A stretch of DNA of 64,000 bases from Mycobacterium haemophilum DSM 44634 (GTDB lineage Bacteria; Actinomycetota; Actinomycetes; Mycobacteriales; Mycobacteriaceae), in assembly GCF_000340435.2 (NCBI RefSeq), contig NZ_CP011883.2, positions 2,030,687 to 2,094,686 on the forward strand, written 5' to 3'. Both the position numbers and the translations under genes were made by a program. Below are positions 36,612 through 45,902 of this stretch, piece after piece. Numbering within the stretch: the first letter of the stretch is position 1; each line of letters starts with the position of its first letter. A model generated the notes under the pieces. It was given only the letters and a program-made list of their open reading frames with translations, was not told where the DNA came from and made no database searches.

Positions 36612-37664
36612 GTGGGTGATCAACCCGTCGATCTGTCGATGTTGTCGTCGGAAGCACTGGCCAAGGCCGTCAACGCCGCCCGCCAAGCGATCGTGCTTGC
36701 CGACGATCTCGACGAGCTGGCGCGCACCAAGACCGAGCACCTCGGCGACCGCTCGCCGTTGGCGCTTGCGCGACAAGCGCTGGCCAGCGTGCCCAAGGAT
36801 GACCGGGCCGACGTCGGCAAGCGCGTCAACATCGCCCGCGGCGAGGTCCAGCGCGGCTACGACGAACGACTGGCGACGCTGCGGGCCGAGCGCGACGCCG
36901 CTGTGCTGGTCGCCGAAGGTATCGACGTCACCTTGCCGTCCACACGGCAGCCGACCGGCGCACGGCACCCGGTCACGGTCTTAGCCGAGCACATCGCCGA
37001 TACCTTCATTGCGATGGGATGGGAATTGGCCGACGGGCCCGAGGTCGAGACTGAGCAGTTCAACTTCGACGCCCTCAACTTTCCCGCGGACCACCCGGCG
37101 CGCAGTGAACAGGACACCTTCTACATTGCGCCGGACGGTTCACGGCAGTTGCTGCGAACCCATACTTCACCGGTGCAGGTGCGGACTTTGCTTGAGCGCG
37201 AGCCGCCCGTCTACATCATCTCGATCGGTCGTACCTTCCGCACCGACGAACTCGATGCCACCCACACGCCCGTCTTCCATCAAGTCGAAGGCCTGGCAGT
37301 GGACCGCGGTCTGTCCATGGCGCATCTGCGGGGAACGCTGGACGCCTTCGCGCGCGCCGAGTTCGGGCCGTCGGCGCGCACCCGGATCCGGCCGCACTTC
37401 TTCCCGTTCACCGAACCGTCGGCCGAGGTCGATGTGTGGTTTGCGAACAAAAAGGGCGGTGCTGACTGGGTGGAGTGGGGTGGTTGCGGAATGGTGCACC
37501 CAAACGTGTTGCGGGCCGCGGGAATTGACCCAGATATCTACTCCGGTTTCGCATTCGGGATGGGCCTGGAACGCACCCTGCAGTTCCGCAACGGCATTCC
37601 TGACATGCGCGACATGGTCGAAGGGGACGTCCGGTTCTCGTTACCGTTCGGGGTGGGTGCCTGA
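36612..37664 (+). CDS. pheS: Phenylalanyl-tRNA synthetase alpha subunit
   Basis: Catalytic subunit of the alpha2-beta2 synthetase. N-terminal coiled coil (residues 10-90) binds tRNA; the class II core holds motif 1 (HPVTVLAEHIADTFIAMGW), motif 2 (GRTFRTDELDATHTPVFHQ) and motif 3 (FAFGMGLERTLQF). GTG at 36612 lies 11 bases after AAGGAG and yields 350 residues; an ATG at 36639 would give 341, the length remembered for H37Rv. Stop and the pheT start share the TGATG overlap. No T-box or Phe-rich leader peptide was seen in the 190 bases upstream. Confidence 0.95.
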   Translation: MGDQPVDLSMLSSEALAKAVNAARQAIVLADDLDELARTKTEHLGDRSPLALARQALASVPKDDRADVGKRVNIARGEVQRGYDERLATLRAERDAAVLVAEGIDVTLPSTRQPTGARHPVTVLAEHIADTFIAMGWELADGPEVETEQFNFDALNFPADHPARSEQDTFYIAPDGSRQLLRTHTSPVQVRTLLEREPPVYIISIGRTFRTDELDATHTPVFHQVEGLAVDRGLSMAHLRGTLDAFARAEFGPSARTRIRPHFFPFTEPSAEVDVWFANKKGGADWVEWGGCGMVHPNVLRAAGIDPDIYSGFAFGMGLERTLQFRNGIPDMRDMVEGDVRFSLPFGVGA

Positions 37665-40183
37665 TGCGCGTTCCGTATAGCTGGCTGCGCGAAGTGGTTA
37701 CGGCCGGTGCCCCGGGCTGGGATGTCGCCGCGGGCGATCTCGAGCAGACGCTGGTACGCATCGGCCACGAGATCGAAGAGGTGATCACCCTCGGCCCGGT
37801 CGATGGCCCGCTGACCGTGGGGCGGGTCACCGATATCGAGGAGCTCGCCGGGTTCAAAAAGCCGATCCGGGCCTGTGTGGTCGACGTCGGAGACGGGCAG
37901 CCGCGCGAGATTGTCTGTGGTGCAACAAATTTCACCGTTAACGATCTGGTGGTGGTAGCACTTCCCGGCGCCACCCTGCCCGGCGGGTTCGCCATCACGG
38001 CGCGCAAGACCTACGGTCGTAACTCTGCTGGAATGATCTGCTCGGCGGCCGAGCTCCGTTTGAGCACAGACCATTCGGGGATCCTAGTGTTGCCGCCGGG
38101 AACCGCCGTGCCAGGTGCCGACGGCGTCGACGTGCTCGGATTGGACGATGTGGTCTTTCATTTGGCGATCACCCCCGACCGCGGGTACTGCATGTCGGTG
38201 CGGGGCTTGGCCCGTGAGATCGCATGCGCCTACGACCTGGACTTCGTCGACCCGGCCAGCGACCAGGTGGTGCCTCCGTTGCCGGTTGAGGGGCAGGCGT
38301 GGCCGTTGACGGTGCAGCCCGAAACGGGAGTTCGGCGGTTCGCCCTGCGTCCGGTCACCGGGATCGACCCTGCCGCCGTGTCGCCGTGGTGGCTGCAGCG
38401 CCGGCTGCTGCTATCCGGTATCCGCGCGACCTCACCGGCAGTGGATGTCACCAACTATGTGATGCTGGAACTCGGCCACCCGCTGCACGCCCACGACCGC
38501 AACCGCATTACCGGGGGCTTCACCGTGCGATTTGCTCGGCCTGGCGAGACCGTCGTCACCCTTGATGACATCGAGCGTCGGCTCGATCCCGCCGATGTCC
38601 TCATCGTCGATGACGTCGCGACCACGGCAATCGGTGGCGTGATGGGTGCCGCAAGTACCGAGGTGCGCTCCGATTCCACCGACGTGCTACTCGAGGCCGC
38701 GGTGTGGGACCCCGCCGGGATATCGCGCACCCAGCGGCGGCTGCACCTGCCTAGCGAGGCCGCCCGCCGTTATGAACGGGCAGTGGATCCGGCCATCTCG
38801 GTGGCCGCCCTAGACCGGTGTGCGACGCTGCTCGCCGATATCGCCGGGGGAACAGTTTCGAAGACCCTGACCGATTGGCGGGGCGACCCGCCAGTGGGCA
38901 ACTCGGTCGCCGATTGGGCTGGGCCGCCGGTCCGGATCGCCGTCGACCTGCCGGACCGGATCGCCGGGGTGGCCTATCCCCAAGGCGCAACCGCCAGGCG
39001 GCTGACCCAGATCGGCGCTGTGATTGCCGACGCGGTGTCCCCGGAAGGACACACGCTGACTGTTACTCCGCCGAGTTGGCGCCCCGATCTACTGCAACCC
39101 GCCGATCTTGTCGAGGAGGTGCTGCGGCTCGAAGGGCTAGAGGTCATCGGATCGGTGCTGCCGCCCGCACCCGCGGGCCGGGGACTCACCGCGGTGCAGA
39201 AGCGTCACCGTGCGATCGGCAAGGTGCTGGCGCAGTCCGGCTACGTCGAGATCTTGCCGACACCGTTTTTGCCCGCCGACGTGTTCGACCTTTGGGGATT
39301 GCCGGCCGATGACCCGCGACGGACGACGACACGGGTGCTCAACCCGCTGGAGTCCGACCGTCCGCAGCTTGCCACCACACTGCTGCCGGCGCTACTGGAA
39401 GCGTTGGGACGCAACGTATCTCGAGGTCTTGTCGATGTCGCGTTGTTCGCCGTCGCGCAGGTGGTCGAGCCGACCGAGCGGACTGGTGGCGTAGGATCCA
39501 TCCCCGTCCACCGTCGACCGACCGATGCCGAAATCGCCATGCTGGACGCGTCCTTGCCCCGGCAGCCGCAGCATGTCGCCGCGGTGTTGGCTGGGCTGCG
39601 GGAGCTGCGGGGTCCGTGGGGCCCTGGCCGTCGAGCCGAGGCCGCCGACGCTTTCGAGGCGGTGCGTATCATCGCGCGGGCTAGCGGAGTCGACGTGATG
39701 TTCCGGGCGGTCCAGTATCTGCCGTGGCATCCGGGTCGGTGCGCTGAGGTGTTGGTTGGTGAAACGCCCGTCGGCCATGCCGGGCAGCTGCATCCGGCCG
39801 TGATTGAACGCGCCGGTCTGCCGAAGGGCACCTGCGCGATCGAGCTGGACCTTACTGCCATTCCTATCGTCGAGGTGTTGCCGGCACCTCGGGTGTCGCC
39901 GTTTCCGGCTGTGTTGCAGGATGTCAGCCTGGTGGTGTCCGCGCAGGTTCCCGCTCAGCAGGTGCAGGACGCCGTTTGCGAGGGTGCCGGCGAATTGCTC
40001 GAGGACATTCAATTGTTCGATGTCTTCACCGGTCCGCAGATCGGCGAGGACTGCAAGTCGCTGACATTTGCGCTGCGGTTTCGCGCGCCTGATCGCACGC
40101 TGACTGAAGACGACGCCAGCGCAGCCCGCGATGCCGCGGTACGACGCGCCGCCGAGCGGGTCGGCGCGGTATTGCGCACCTAA
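37664..40183 (+). CDS. pheT: Phenylalanyl-tRNA synthetase beta subunit
   Basis: Editing and tRNA-binding subunit, 839 residues. Domains in order: EMAP-like tRNA-binding fold (about 40-150, FKKPIRACVVDVGDGQPREIVCGA), B3/B4 editing region (about 220-390, ending in AARRYERAVDPAI), B5 (about 410-480), a catalytic-like core (about 500-720) and the C-terminal FDX-ACB anticodon domain (PRVSPFPAVLQDVSLVV to the end). Start overlaps the pheS stop, giving coupled translation and equal subunit amounts. Length is close to H37Rv. Confidence 0.97.
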   Translation: MRVPYSWLREVVTAGAPGWDVAAGDLEQTLVRIGHEIEEVITLGPVDGPLTVGRVTDIEELAGFKKPIRACVVDVGDGQPREIVCGATNFTVNDLVVVALPGATLPGGFAITARKTYGRNSAGMICSAAELRLSTDHSGILVLPPGTAVPGADGVDVLGLDDVVFHLAITPDRGYCMSVRGLAREIACAYDLDFVDPASDQVVPPLPVEGQAWPLTVQPETGVRRFALRPVTGIDPAAVSPWWLQRRLLLSGIRATSPAVDVTNYVMLELGHPLHAHDRNRITGGFTVRFARPGETVVTLDDIERRLDPADVLIVDDVATTAIGGVMGAASTEVRSDSTDVLLEAAVWDPAGISRTQRRLHLPSEAARRYERAVDPAISVAALDRCATLLADIAGGTVSKTLTDWRGDPPVGNSVADWAGPPVRIAVDLPDRIAGVAYPQGATARRLTQIGAVIADAVSPEGHTLTVTPPSWRPDLLQPADLVEEVLRLEGLEVIGSVLPPAPAGRGLTAVQKRHRAIGKVLAQSGYVEILPTPFLPADVFDLWGLPADDPRRTTTRVLNPLESDRPQLATTLLPALLEALGRNVSRGLVDVALFAVAQVVEPTERTGGVGSIPVHRRPTDAEIAMLDASLPRQPQHVAAVLAGLRELRGPWGPGRRAEAADAFEAVRIIARASGVDVMFRAVQYLPWHPGRCAEVLVGETPVGHAGQLHPAVIERAGLPKGTCAIELDLTAIPIVEVLPAPRVSPFPAVLQDVSLVVSAQVPAQQVQDAVCEGAGELLEDIQLFDVFTGPQIGEDCKSLTFALRFRAPDRTLTEDDASAARDAAVRRAAERVGAVLRT

Positions 40184-40366
40184 AATCGCGCTCTTTGCGG
40201 GTTCGCGTCGCCCGCGCGTTGGCGCGGCGTGCTCGGGCTACACCCCCAGCCTTAATAACCCAGCCTTAATGCTGGTTTTCCTGCGCGAAGCGAGACATTT
40301 CATTTACTGTCAGTATGCCTTGATTGCCGTCGGGTGATAGCCGTAGTGAGTCGAGGGGAACTGGAT

Positions 40367-41341
40367 ATGTCGTTCCTGAGTGTGATGCCGGAGCAGATCG
40401 AGTCTGCGGCTCAAGGTTTAGTAGGTATTCGCTCGGCGCTGGCCGAGTCGTCCGCGGCTGCCGCGGCACCCACGACAGCGCTGGTCGCTGCTGCCGAGGA
40501 CGAGATATCGGCTGCGATCGCGACGCTGTTCGGCGACTTCGGCCGAGAGTTTCAAGTTCTCAACGCCCAAGCGGCCGCGTTTCATGATGAGTTTGTCAAG
40601 TTGTTGCAGGCTGGCGTGGACGCCTATCTCAGCACCGAAGCCGCCAGCGTTGCAGCTGGGCTTGCTGTGCTGCAGAACGCCGGTGCAGGGCTGGTTCAAG
40701 GTGGCGCCGACCTTGTGGCGTTCGGACAGGATGTGGCCGCCAGGCTTGCGGGCGCGCTACAGGCCGCCCAGCCTGCGCTCGCTGAGGCTGCTAGTGAGTT
40801 GGCGACGGCTGGGCAGATCGCTTTTGCTGGGGTCATACAGCTGCAACCCGTCGTTGTCGACCTTATGCAGGCCGGCAGTGCCTTCGCGTCGGCTGGGACG
40901 GGTGCTGTTACTGGGCTCACTGCGCTGCAGAGCGCCGCTGTTAACCTCGTTCAAGGTACCGGATTCGTTGCGCTGGCTGGGGTGAGCGCGGTGTCTGGAC
41001 TTGGTCTGTTGGGCGGCGCGGTTGTGCAGCTCTTTTCGCCCGCCATTGGGTTGGCTATTCCGAGTGCCCTGGGTGGACTTGGTCTGCTGGGGACCGCCGG
41101 TGTTGAGTTTGTGCTTGGTGTTAACAACTTGCTAGCGGTTGCGCCGGCTGTTACTACGGGGTTCGTTGCGCTGCAGGGTGCCTATACCAGCTTTTCTCAG
41201 GGGGTTAATTACCTGATGTTGGCTGGGCAGGACGCTGCCCCCGGGTTAGCGACGTTGCAGATCGCCGGTGCTCATGTTGTTCAGGCTGTCGGCGACGTCA
41301 AGATGGCCGCGGATGATGCTGTCGCAGCATTAGGGTTCTAG
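40367..41341 (+). CDS. PE-family protein with an imperfect-repeat C-terminal tail
   Basis: PE domain in residues 1-100: MSFLSVMPEQIESAAQGLVG through TALVAAAEDEISAAIATLFG, ending in YLSTEAA, the ESX YxxxE signal. Residues 100-324 are not PGRS. They consist of about six imperfect units of 30-40 residues with the core G(L/F)xxLQxA and QG/AG turns (GLAVLQNAGAGLVQG, GLTALQSAAVNLVQG, GFVALQGAYTSFSQG, GLATLQIAGAHVVQA), predicted as hydrophobic or amphipathic helices. ATG chosen from the conserved MSF start with GAGGGGA before it. H37Rv has PE_PGRS30 on the other strand here, as remembered. Probably exported by ESX-5; function unknown. Confidence 0.88.
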   Translation: MSFLSVMPEQIESAAQGLVGIRSALAESSAAAAAPTTALVAAAEDEISAAIATLFGDFGREFQVLNAQAAAFHDEFVKLLQAGVDAYLSTEAASVAAGLAVLQNAGAGLVQGGADLVAFGQDVAARLAGALQAAQPALAEAASELATAGQIAFAGVIQLQPVVVDLMQAGSAFASAGTGAVTGLTALQSAAVNLVQGTGFVALAGVSAVSGLGLLGGAVVQLFSPAIGLAIPSALGGLGLLGTAGVEFVLGVNNLLAVAPAVTTGFVALQGAYTSFSQGVNYLMLAGQDAAPGLATLQIAGAHVVQAVGDVKMAADDAVAALGF

Positions 41342-41439
41342 GCCGGCAGTCGTCCGCAGACGGCCGCGTACCGGATCGCGGCTTGGCCGCTCGAACGGCG
41401 ATCCGAGCTCCGCGACCGGGCGGAATGGATTTGCAAACT

Positions 41440-41457
41440 TATGCATAATCATGCAGA
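41440..41457 (+). promoter_or_regulatory. ARG box (ArgR operator) upstream of argC
   Basis: TATGCATAATCATGCAGA fits the ARG-box form WNTGNAT-W4-ATNCANW, an imperfect 18-base palindrome. It lies ten bases before the argC start, where bound ArgR would block the promoter of the whole argCJBDFRGH operon. Confidence 0.85.
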
Positions 41458-41466
41458 ATCGACGAA

Positions 41467-42510
41467 ATGGCCCACGTGATAAGGGTGGCGGTTGCCGGTG
41501 CCAGTGGTTACGCGGGCGGCGAGATCCTTCGGCTGCTGCTCGGGCATCCGGCGTACGCCGACGACCGGCTGACGATCGGCGCGCTGACCGCCGCGGCCAG
41601 TTCGGGTGACATGCTTGGCGAGCACCATCCGCACCTGACGCCGCTGGCTCAGCGAGTACTCGAACCTACCGAGCCGACCGTGCTGGCTGGCCACGACGTG
41701 GTTTTTCTTGGCTTGCCGCATGGACATTCGGCGGCGTTGGCCGAACGACTGGGCCCAGAAACCTTGATCATCGACTGCGGTGCGGACTTCCGGCTCACCG
41801 ACGCCGACGCCTGGGGTCGGTTCTACGGCTCCCCGCATGCCGGCAGTTGGCCATACGGGTTGCCGGAGCTGCCCGGCGGCCGGGAGCGGCTACAAGGGGC
41901 GCGCCGCATCGCGGTTCCCGGCTGCTATCCGACGGCCGCACTACTGGCGTTGCTACCCGCGATGGCTGAGGACCTTATCGAACCCGCCGTGACAGTGGTG
42001 GCGGTGAGTGGCACCTCCGGAGCCGGCCGCGCGACCACGACCGAGTTGCTCGGCTCAGAGGTCATCGGGTCGGCGCGGGCCTACAACATTGGCGGCACCC
42101 ACCGGCACACCCCCGAGATCGCGCAGGGGCTGCGGACGGTGACCGACCGCGCGGTCACTGTGTCCTTCACCCCGGTGCTCATCCCTGCCTCCCGCGGCAT
42201 CCTGGCCACCTGCACCGCGCGCACCTCCTCGCCGCTCTCGCAGCTGCGCGCAGCGTACGAAAAGGCCTACCACGCAGAGCCGTTCGTCTACCTGATGCCC
42301 GAGGGGCAGCTGCCCCGTACCGGCGCGGTGATCGGCAGCAATGCGGCGCATATCGCTGTCGCGGTAGACGAGGTGGCTGAGACGTTCATCGCGATCTCGG
42401 CGATCGACAATCTCGTCAAGGGCACCGCTGGCGCCGCTGTGCAGTCGATGAACCTAGCCCTGGGTTGGCCGGAAACAGAGGGGCTTTCAGTGGTTGGGGT
42501 GGCGCCGTGA
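41467..42510 (+). CDS. argC: N-acetyl-gamma-glutamyl-phosphate reductase
   Basis: Third arginine-pathway step: NADPH-dependent reduction of N-acetylglutamyl phosphate to the semialdehyde. Protein of 347 residues with nucleotide-binding start VAVAGASGYAGGEILRLL, catalytic Cys in AVPGCYPTAA (near residue 158) and the C-terminal HRHTPEI motif with its active-site His. ATG start ten bases after the ARG box. First gene of the arginine operon; its stop overlaps the argJ GTG (GTGA). Confidence 0.97.
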   Translation: MAHVIRVAVAGASGYAGGEILRLLLGHPAYADDRLTIGALTAAASSGDMLGEHHPHLTPLAQRVLEPTEPTVLAGHDVVFLGLPHGHSAALAERLGPETLIIDCGADFRLTDADAWGRFYGSPHAGSWPYGLPELPGGRERLQGARRIAVPGCYPTAALLALLPAMAEDLIEPAVTVVAVSGTSGAGRATTTELLGSEVIGSARAYNIGGTHRHTPEIAQGLRTVTDRAVTVSFTPVLIPASRGILATCTARTSSPLSQLRAAYEKAYHAEPFVYLMPEGQLPRTGAVIGSNAAHIAVAVDEVAETFIAISAIDNLVKGTAGAAVQSMNLALGWPETEGLSVVGVAP

Positions 42511-43721
42511 CGGAAATAGCCAATGAGACGCGGCTGCTCCGTGCACAGGGCGTCACCGCCCCTGAGGGCTTTCGGGCCGCCGGCATCGCTGCCGGGATCA
42601 AGGCATCGGGGGCCCCCGACCTTGCCCTGGTTTTCAACGAGGGCCCCGACTATGCGGCCGCCGGAGTAGTCACCCGCAACAAGGTCAAGGCTGCGCCGGT
42701 GTTGTGGACACAGCAGGTGCTGAGCACCGGTCAGCTGCGCGCGGTGATCCTCAATTCCGGTGGCGCTAACGCCTGCACCGGACCCGCGGGCTTCCAGGAC
42801 GCGCACGCCACCGCGGAGGCCGTGGCCACAGCATTGTCGGATTGGGGAACCGAGACCGGGGCGATCGAGGTTGCCGTCTGCTCCACCGGGCTGATCGGCG
42901 ACCGGTTGCCGATGGACAAAGTGCTCGCTGGTGTCCGTGCGATCGTGCACGAGATGGCTGGCGGGCTGACCGGAGGTGATGACGCCGCCCACGCCATCAT
43001 GACCACCGACACCGTGCCCAAACAGGTTGCGCTGCACCATCGCAACGAGTGGACGGTAGGCGGAATGGCCAAAGGTGCGGGCATGCTGGCGCCGTCATTG
43101 GCCACCATGCTGTGTGTGCTCACCACCGACGCGGTCGTCGAGCCGGCGGCACTTGATCAGGCGCTGCGCTGCGCCACCGCCCACACATTTGACCGACTCG
43201 ACATTGATGGCTGCTGTTCCACCAACGACACTGTGCTGCTGTTGGCGTCGGGCGCCAGCGGGATCGCCCCGCCGCAGGCTGATCTCGACGACGCGGTGCT
43301 GCGGGTCTGCGATGATCTGTGCGCTCAGCTACAAGCCGACGCCGAGGGCGTCACCAAGCGCGTCACCGTGACGGTGACCGGCGCGGCCACGGATGACGAT
43401 GCGCTGGCCGCCGCTCGGGTGATCGCCCGCGACAGCCTGGTCAAGACCGCGGTGTTCGGGTCGGACCCCAACTGGGGGCGGGTACTCGCGGCCGTCGGTA
43501 CGGCACCGGTCATCCTCGACCCTGATCGAATCTGTGTGTCGTTCAACGGTTCTGCGGTGTGCATAGACGGAGTCGGTGCTCCGGGTGCGCGTGAGGTGGA
43601 CCTCTCAGCAGCGGACATCGATATTACCGTCGACCTCCGCGTCGGCGACGCCTCTGCCACCATCCGCACCACCGACCTGTCGCACGCCTACGTCGAAGAG
43701 AATTCGGCCTACAGCTCGTGA
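42507..43721 (+). CDS. argJ: Glutamate N-acetyltransferase / ornithine acetyltransferase
   Basis: Transfers acetyl from N-acetylornithine to glutamate, recycling the acetyl group. A 404-residue precursor that cleaves itself into two chains; the site is the Ala-Thr bond in KGAGMLAPSLATML (near residue 199-200), with Thr becoming the nucleophile. GTG at 42507 overlaps the argC stop and gives the same length as remembered for H37Rv; an upstream reading from 42465 lies inside argC and is not needed. A close argB overlap (GTGA) follows. Confidence 0.96.
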   Translation: MTEIANETRLLRAQGVTAPEGFRAAGIAAGIKASGAPDLALVFNEGPDYAAAGVVTRNKVKAAPVLWTQQVLSTGQLRAVILNSGGANACTGPAGFQDAHATAEAVATALSDWGTETGAIEVAVCSTGLIGDRLPMDKVLAGVRAIVHEMAGGLTGGDDAAHAIMTTDTVPKQVALHHRNEWTVGGMAKGAGMLAPSLATMLCVLTTDAVVEPAALDQALRCATAHTFDRLDIDGCCSTNDTVLLLASGASGIAPPQADLDDAVLRVCDDLCAQLQADAEGVTKRVTVTVTGAATDDDALAAARVIARDSLVKTAVFGSDPNWGRVLAAVGTAPVILDPDRICVSFNGSAVCIDGVGAPGAREVDLSAADIDITVDLRVGDASATIRTTDLSHAYVEENSAYSS

Positions 43722-44647
43722 CCAGCAAAGCCGACGCGCTGCCCACCCAGGTTAAGGCGCAGGTCTTGGCCGAAGCCTTGCCCTGGCTGAAGCAGTTGCA
43801 CGGCAAGGTCGTCGTGGTTAAATACGGCGGCAACGCCATGACCGACGACACGCTGCGGCATGCGTTCGCCGCCGACATGGCGTTTCTGCGTAACTGCGGT
43901 ATCCATCCGGTCGTCGTGCACGGTGGCGGGCCACAGATCACCGCCATGCTGCGCCGGCTGGGCATTGAAGGTGACTTTAAGGGTGGCTTCCGGGTCACCA
44001 CACCGGAAGTGCTCGACGTTGCGCGGATGGTGTTGTTCGGGCAGGTGGGCCGCGAACTGGTCAACCTGATCAACGCGCACGGGCCCTACGCGGTGGGCAT
44101 CACCGGCGAGGATGCACAACTTTTCACTGCCGTGCGGCGCAGCGTTACTGTCGACGGCGTGGCGACCGACATCGGCCTGGTTGGAGACGTCGATCAGGTC
44201 AACACCGCCGCGGTGCTCGATCTGATTTCCGCCCGCCGTATCCCGGTGGTGTCGACGCTGGCGCCAGCTGGCGACGGCGTGGTGCACAACATCAACGCCG
44301 ACACCGCTGCCGCGGCGCTGGCCGAAGCTCTGGGAGCCGAAAAACTGTTGATGCTCACCGATGTCGAGGGCTTGTACACCCGCTGGCCAGACCGGGATTC
44401 GCTGGTCAGCGAAATCGACTCTGCCGCATTGGCGCAACTGCTACCCACATTGGAGGCGGGCATGATTCCCAAGGTTGAAGCGTGTCTGCGGGCCGTCACC
44501 GGCGGCGTGCCCAGCGCGCACGTCATCGACGGGCGGGTCAAACACTGTGTGTTGGTGGAGTTGTTCACCGATGAGGGCACCGGCACCAAGGTGGTGCGCG
44601 CCGGCGACGATGCAGAGCGACGCGATGAGAAGGAGCGGCGCAGATGA
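43718..44647 (+). CDS. argB: N-acetylglutamate kinase
   Basis: Second step of the pathway, phosphorylating N-acetylglutamate; normally inhibited by arginine. Motifs of the amino-acid kinase fold: VVVKYGGNAM, VHGGGPQITAML and LTDVEGLYTRWPDRDSL. N-terminal helix typical of arginine-sensitive hexameric forms. At 309 residues it is longer than H37Rv ArgB (294 as remembered). The extra C-terminal residues RAGDDAERRDEKERRR are encoded by a MIRU-type repeat that also supplies the overlap with the argD start. GTG start overlaps argJ. Confidence 0.96.
   Translation: MTSKADALPTQVKAQVLAEALPWLKQLHGKVVVVKYGGNAMTDDTLRHAFAADMAFLRNCGIHPVVVHGGGPQITAMLRRLGIEGDFKGGFRVTTPEVLDVARMVLFGQVGRELVNLINAHGPYAVGITGEDAQLFTAVRRSVTVDGVATDIGLVGDVDQVNTAAVLDLISARRIPVVSTLAPAGDGVVHNINADTAAAALAEALGAEKLLMLTDVEGLYTRWPDRDSLVSEIDSAALAQLLPTLEAGMIPKVEACLRAVTGGVPSAHVIDGRVKHCVLVELFTDEGTGTKVVRAGDDAERRDEKERRR
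44596..44647 (+). repeat. MIRU-type repeat at the argB/argD junction
   Basis: GCGCGCCGGCGACGATGCAG followed by AGCGACGCGATGAGAAGGAG and CGGCGCAGATGA. It is translated as the ArgB tail and carries the overlapping stop of argB and start of argD. Differs from the copy at 45856-45902 at only a few bases. Confidence 0.9.
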
Positions 44648-45855
44648 CCCGCATGACCCACGCTCAGTCGAATACGACCACGATGCGGGCCAGGTGGGAA
44701 ACCGTGATGATGAACAATTACGGCACCCCACCGGTAGTTCTGGCCAGCGGTGACGGCGCCATGGTCACCGACGTGGACGGCAATACCTACCTGGACCTGC
44801 TCGGCGGCATCGCGGTCAACGTTCTCGGCCATCGCCACCCCGCGGTTATCGAGGCCGTCACGCATCAGATGGCCACCCTGGGGCATACGTCCAACCTGTA
44901 TGCCACCGAACCGGGTATCGCGCTCGCCGAAGAACTGGTCGCCCTCCTGGGCGCCGAGACACAGACGCGAGTGTTCTTCTGCAACTCCGGTACCGAAGCC
45001 AACGAGCTCGCCTTCAAACTGTCCCGGCTCACGGGGCGCACGAAACTGGTTGCTGCGAAAGAAGCTTTCCACGGCCGGACGATGGGTTCGCTGGCGTTGA
45101 CCGGTCAGCCCGCTAAGCAGGCGGCGTTTGAGCCGCTGCCGGGCCACGTCACACACGTGTCCTATGGTCAGGTCGACGCCCTGGCTGCCGCGGTCGACAA
45201 CGACACCGCCGCGGTGTTCCTGGAGCCGATCATGGGGGAGAGCGGTGTCGTCGTCCCGCCCGAGGGCTACCTTGCCGCTGCCCGGGATATCACCACGCGG
45301 CACGGCGCCTTGCTGGTGCTCGACGAGGTGCAGACCGGGATGGGCCGTACCGGTACTTTTTTCGCCCACCAACACGACGGCATCATCCCGGACGTGGTGA
45401 CCCTGGCCAAGGGCCTCGGCGGCGGACTGCCGATCGGGGCGTGCCTGGCCACCGGGCCGGCCGCGGATTTGTTGGCGCCGGGTCTGCACGGCAGCACCTT
45501 TGGCGGCAACCCGGTCTGCACCGCGGCGGCACTTGCGGTGTTGCGGGTACTGGCGGCCCAGGACCTGGTGCGGCGTGCCGAGGTGTTGGGCAAGTCGATG
45601 CACAGCGGCATCGAATCACTCGGTCACCCGCTGATCGACCAGGTGCGCGGCCGCGGCTTGCTAGTGGGCATCGTGTTGACCGCGCCCTGTGCCAAAGACG
45701 CCGAGACGGCCGCGCGCGACGCTGGGTTTTTGGTCAACGCCGCAGCACCCGGGGTCATCCGGTTGGCCCCGCCGCTGATCATTACCGAATCCCAGATTGA
45801 CAGCTTCATCGCCGCCCTGCCGGGCATCCTGGACGCTGCCGGAGCCGCAGCATGA
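44644..45855 (+). CDS. argD: Acetylornithine aminotransferase
   Basis: PLP enzyme converting N-acetylglutamate semialdehyde to N-acetylornithine. Protein of 403 residues; fold type I class III signatures include FFCNSGTEANELAFKLSR (phosphate binding), LVLDEVQTGMGRTG and the Schiff-base lysine in VVTLAKGLGGGLPIGA (near residue 260). ATG at 44644 overlaps the argB stop (ATGA) and the ribosome-binding AAGGAG lies in the MIRU-type repeat. The first 20 residues are variable. Confidence 0.96.
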   Translation: MTRMTHAQSNTTTMRARWETVMMNNYGTPPVVLASGDGAMVTDVDGNTYLDLLGGIAVNVLGHRHPAVIEAVTHQMATLGHTSNLYATEPGIALAEELVALLGAETQTRVFFCNSGTEANELAFKLSRLTGRTKLVAAKEAFHGRTMGSLALTGQPAKQAAFEPLPGHVTHVSYGQVDALAAAVDNDTAAVFLEPIMGESGVVVPPEGYLAAARDITTRHGALLVLDEVQTGMGRTGTFFAHQHDGIIPDVVTLAKGLGGGLPIGACLATGPAADLLAPGLHGSTFGGNPVCTAAALAVLRVLAAQDLVRRAEVLGKSMHSGIESLGHPLIDQVRGRGLLVGIVLTAPCAKDAETAARDAGFLVNAAAPGVIRLAPPLIITESQIDSFIAALPGILDAAGAAA

Positions 45856-45902
45856 CGCGCCGGCGACGATGCAGAGCGAAGCGATGAGGAGGAGCGGCGC
45901 AG
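45856..45902 (+). repeat. MIRU-type repeat at the argD/argF junction
   Basis: CGCGCCGGCGACGATGCAGA followed by GCGAAGCGATGAGGAGGAGC and GGCGCAG. It starts directly after the argD stop and ends at the argF TTG, so it forms the whole intergenic space and supplies a GGAGGAG ribosome-binding site. Confidence 0.9.
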
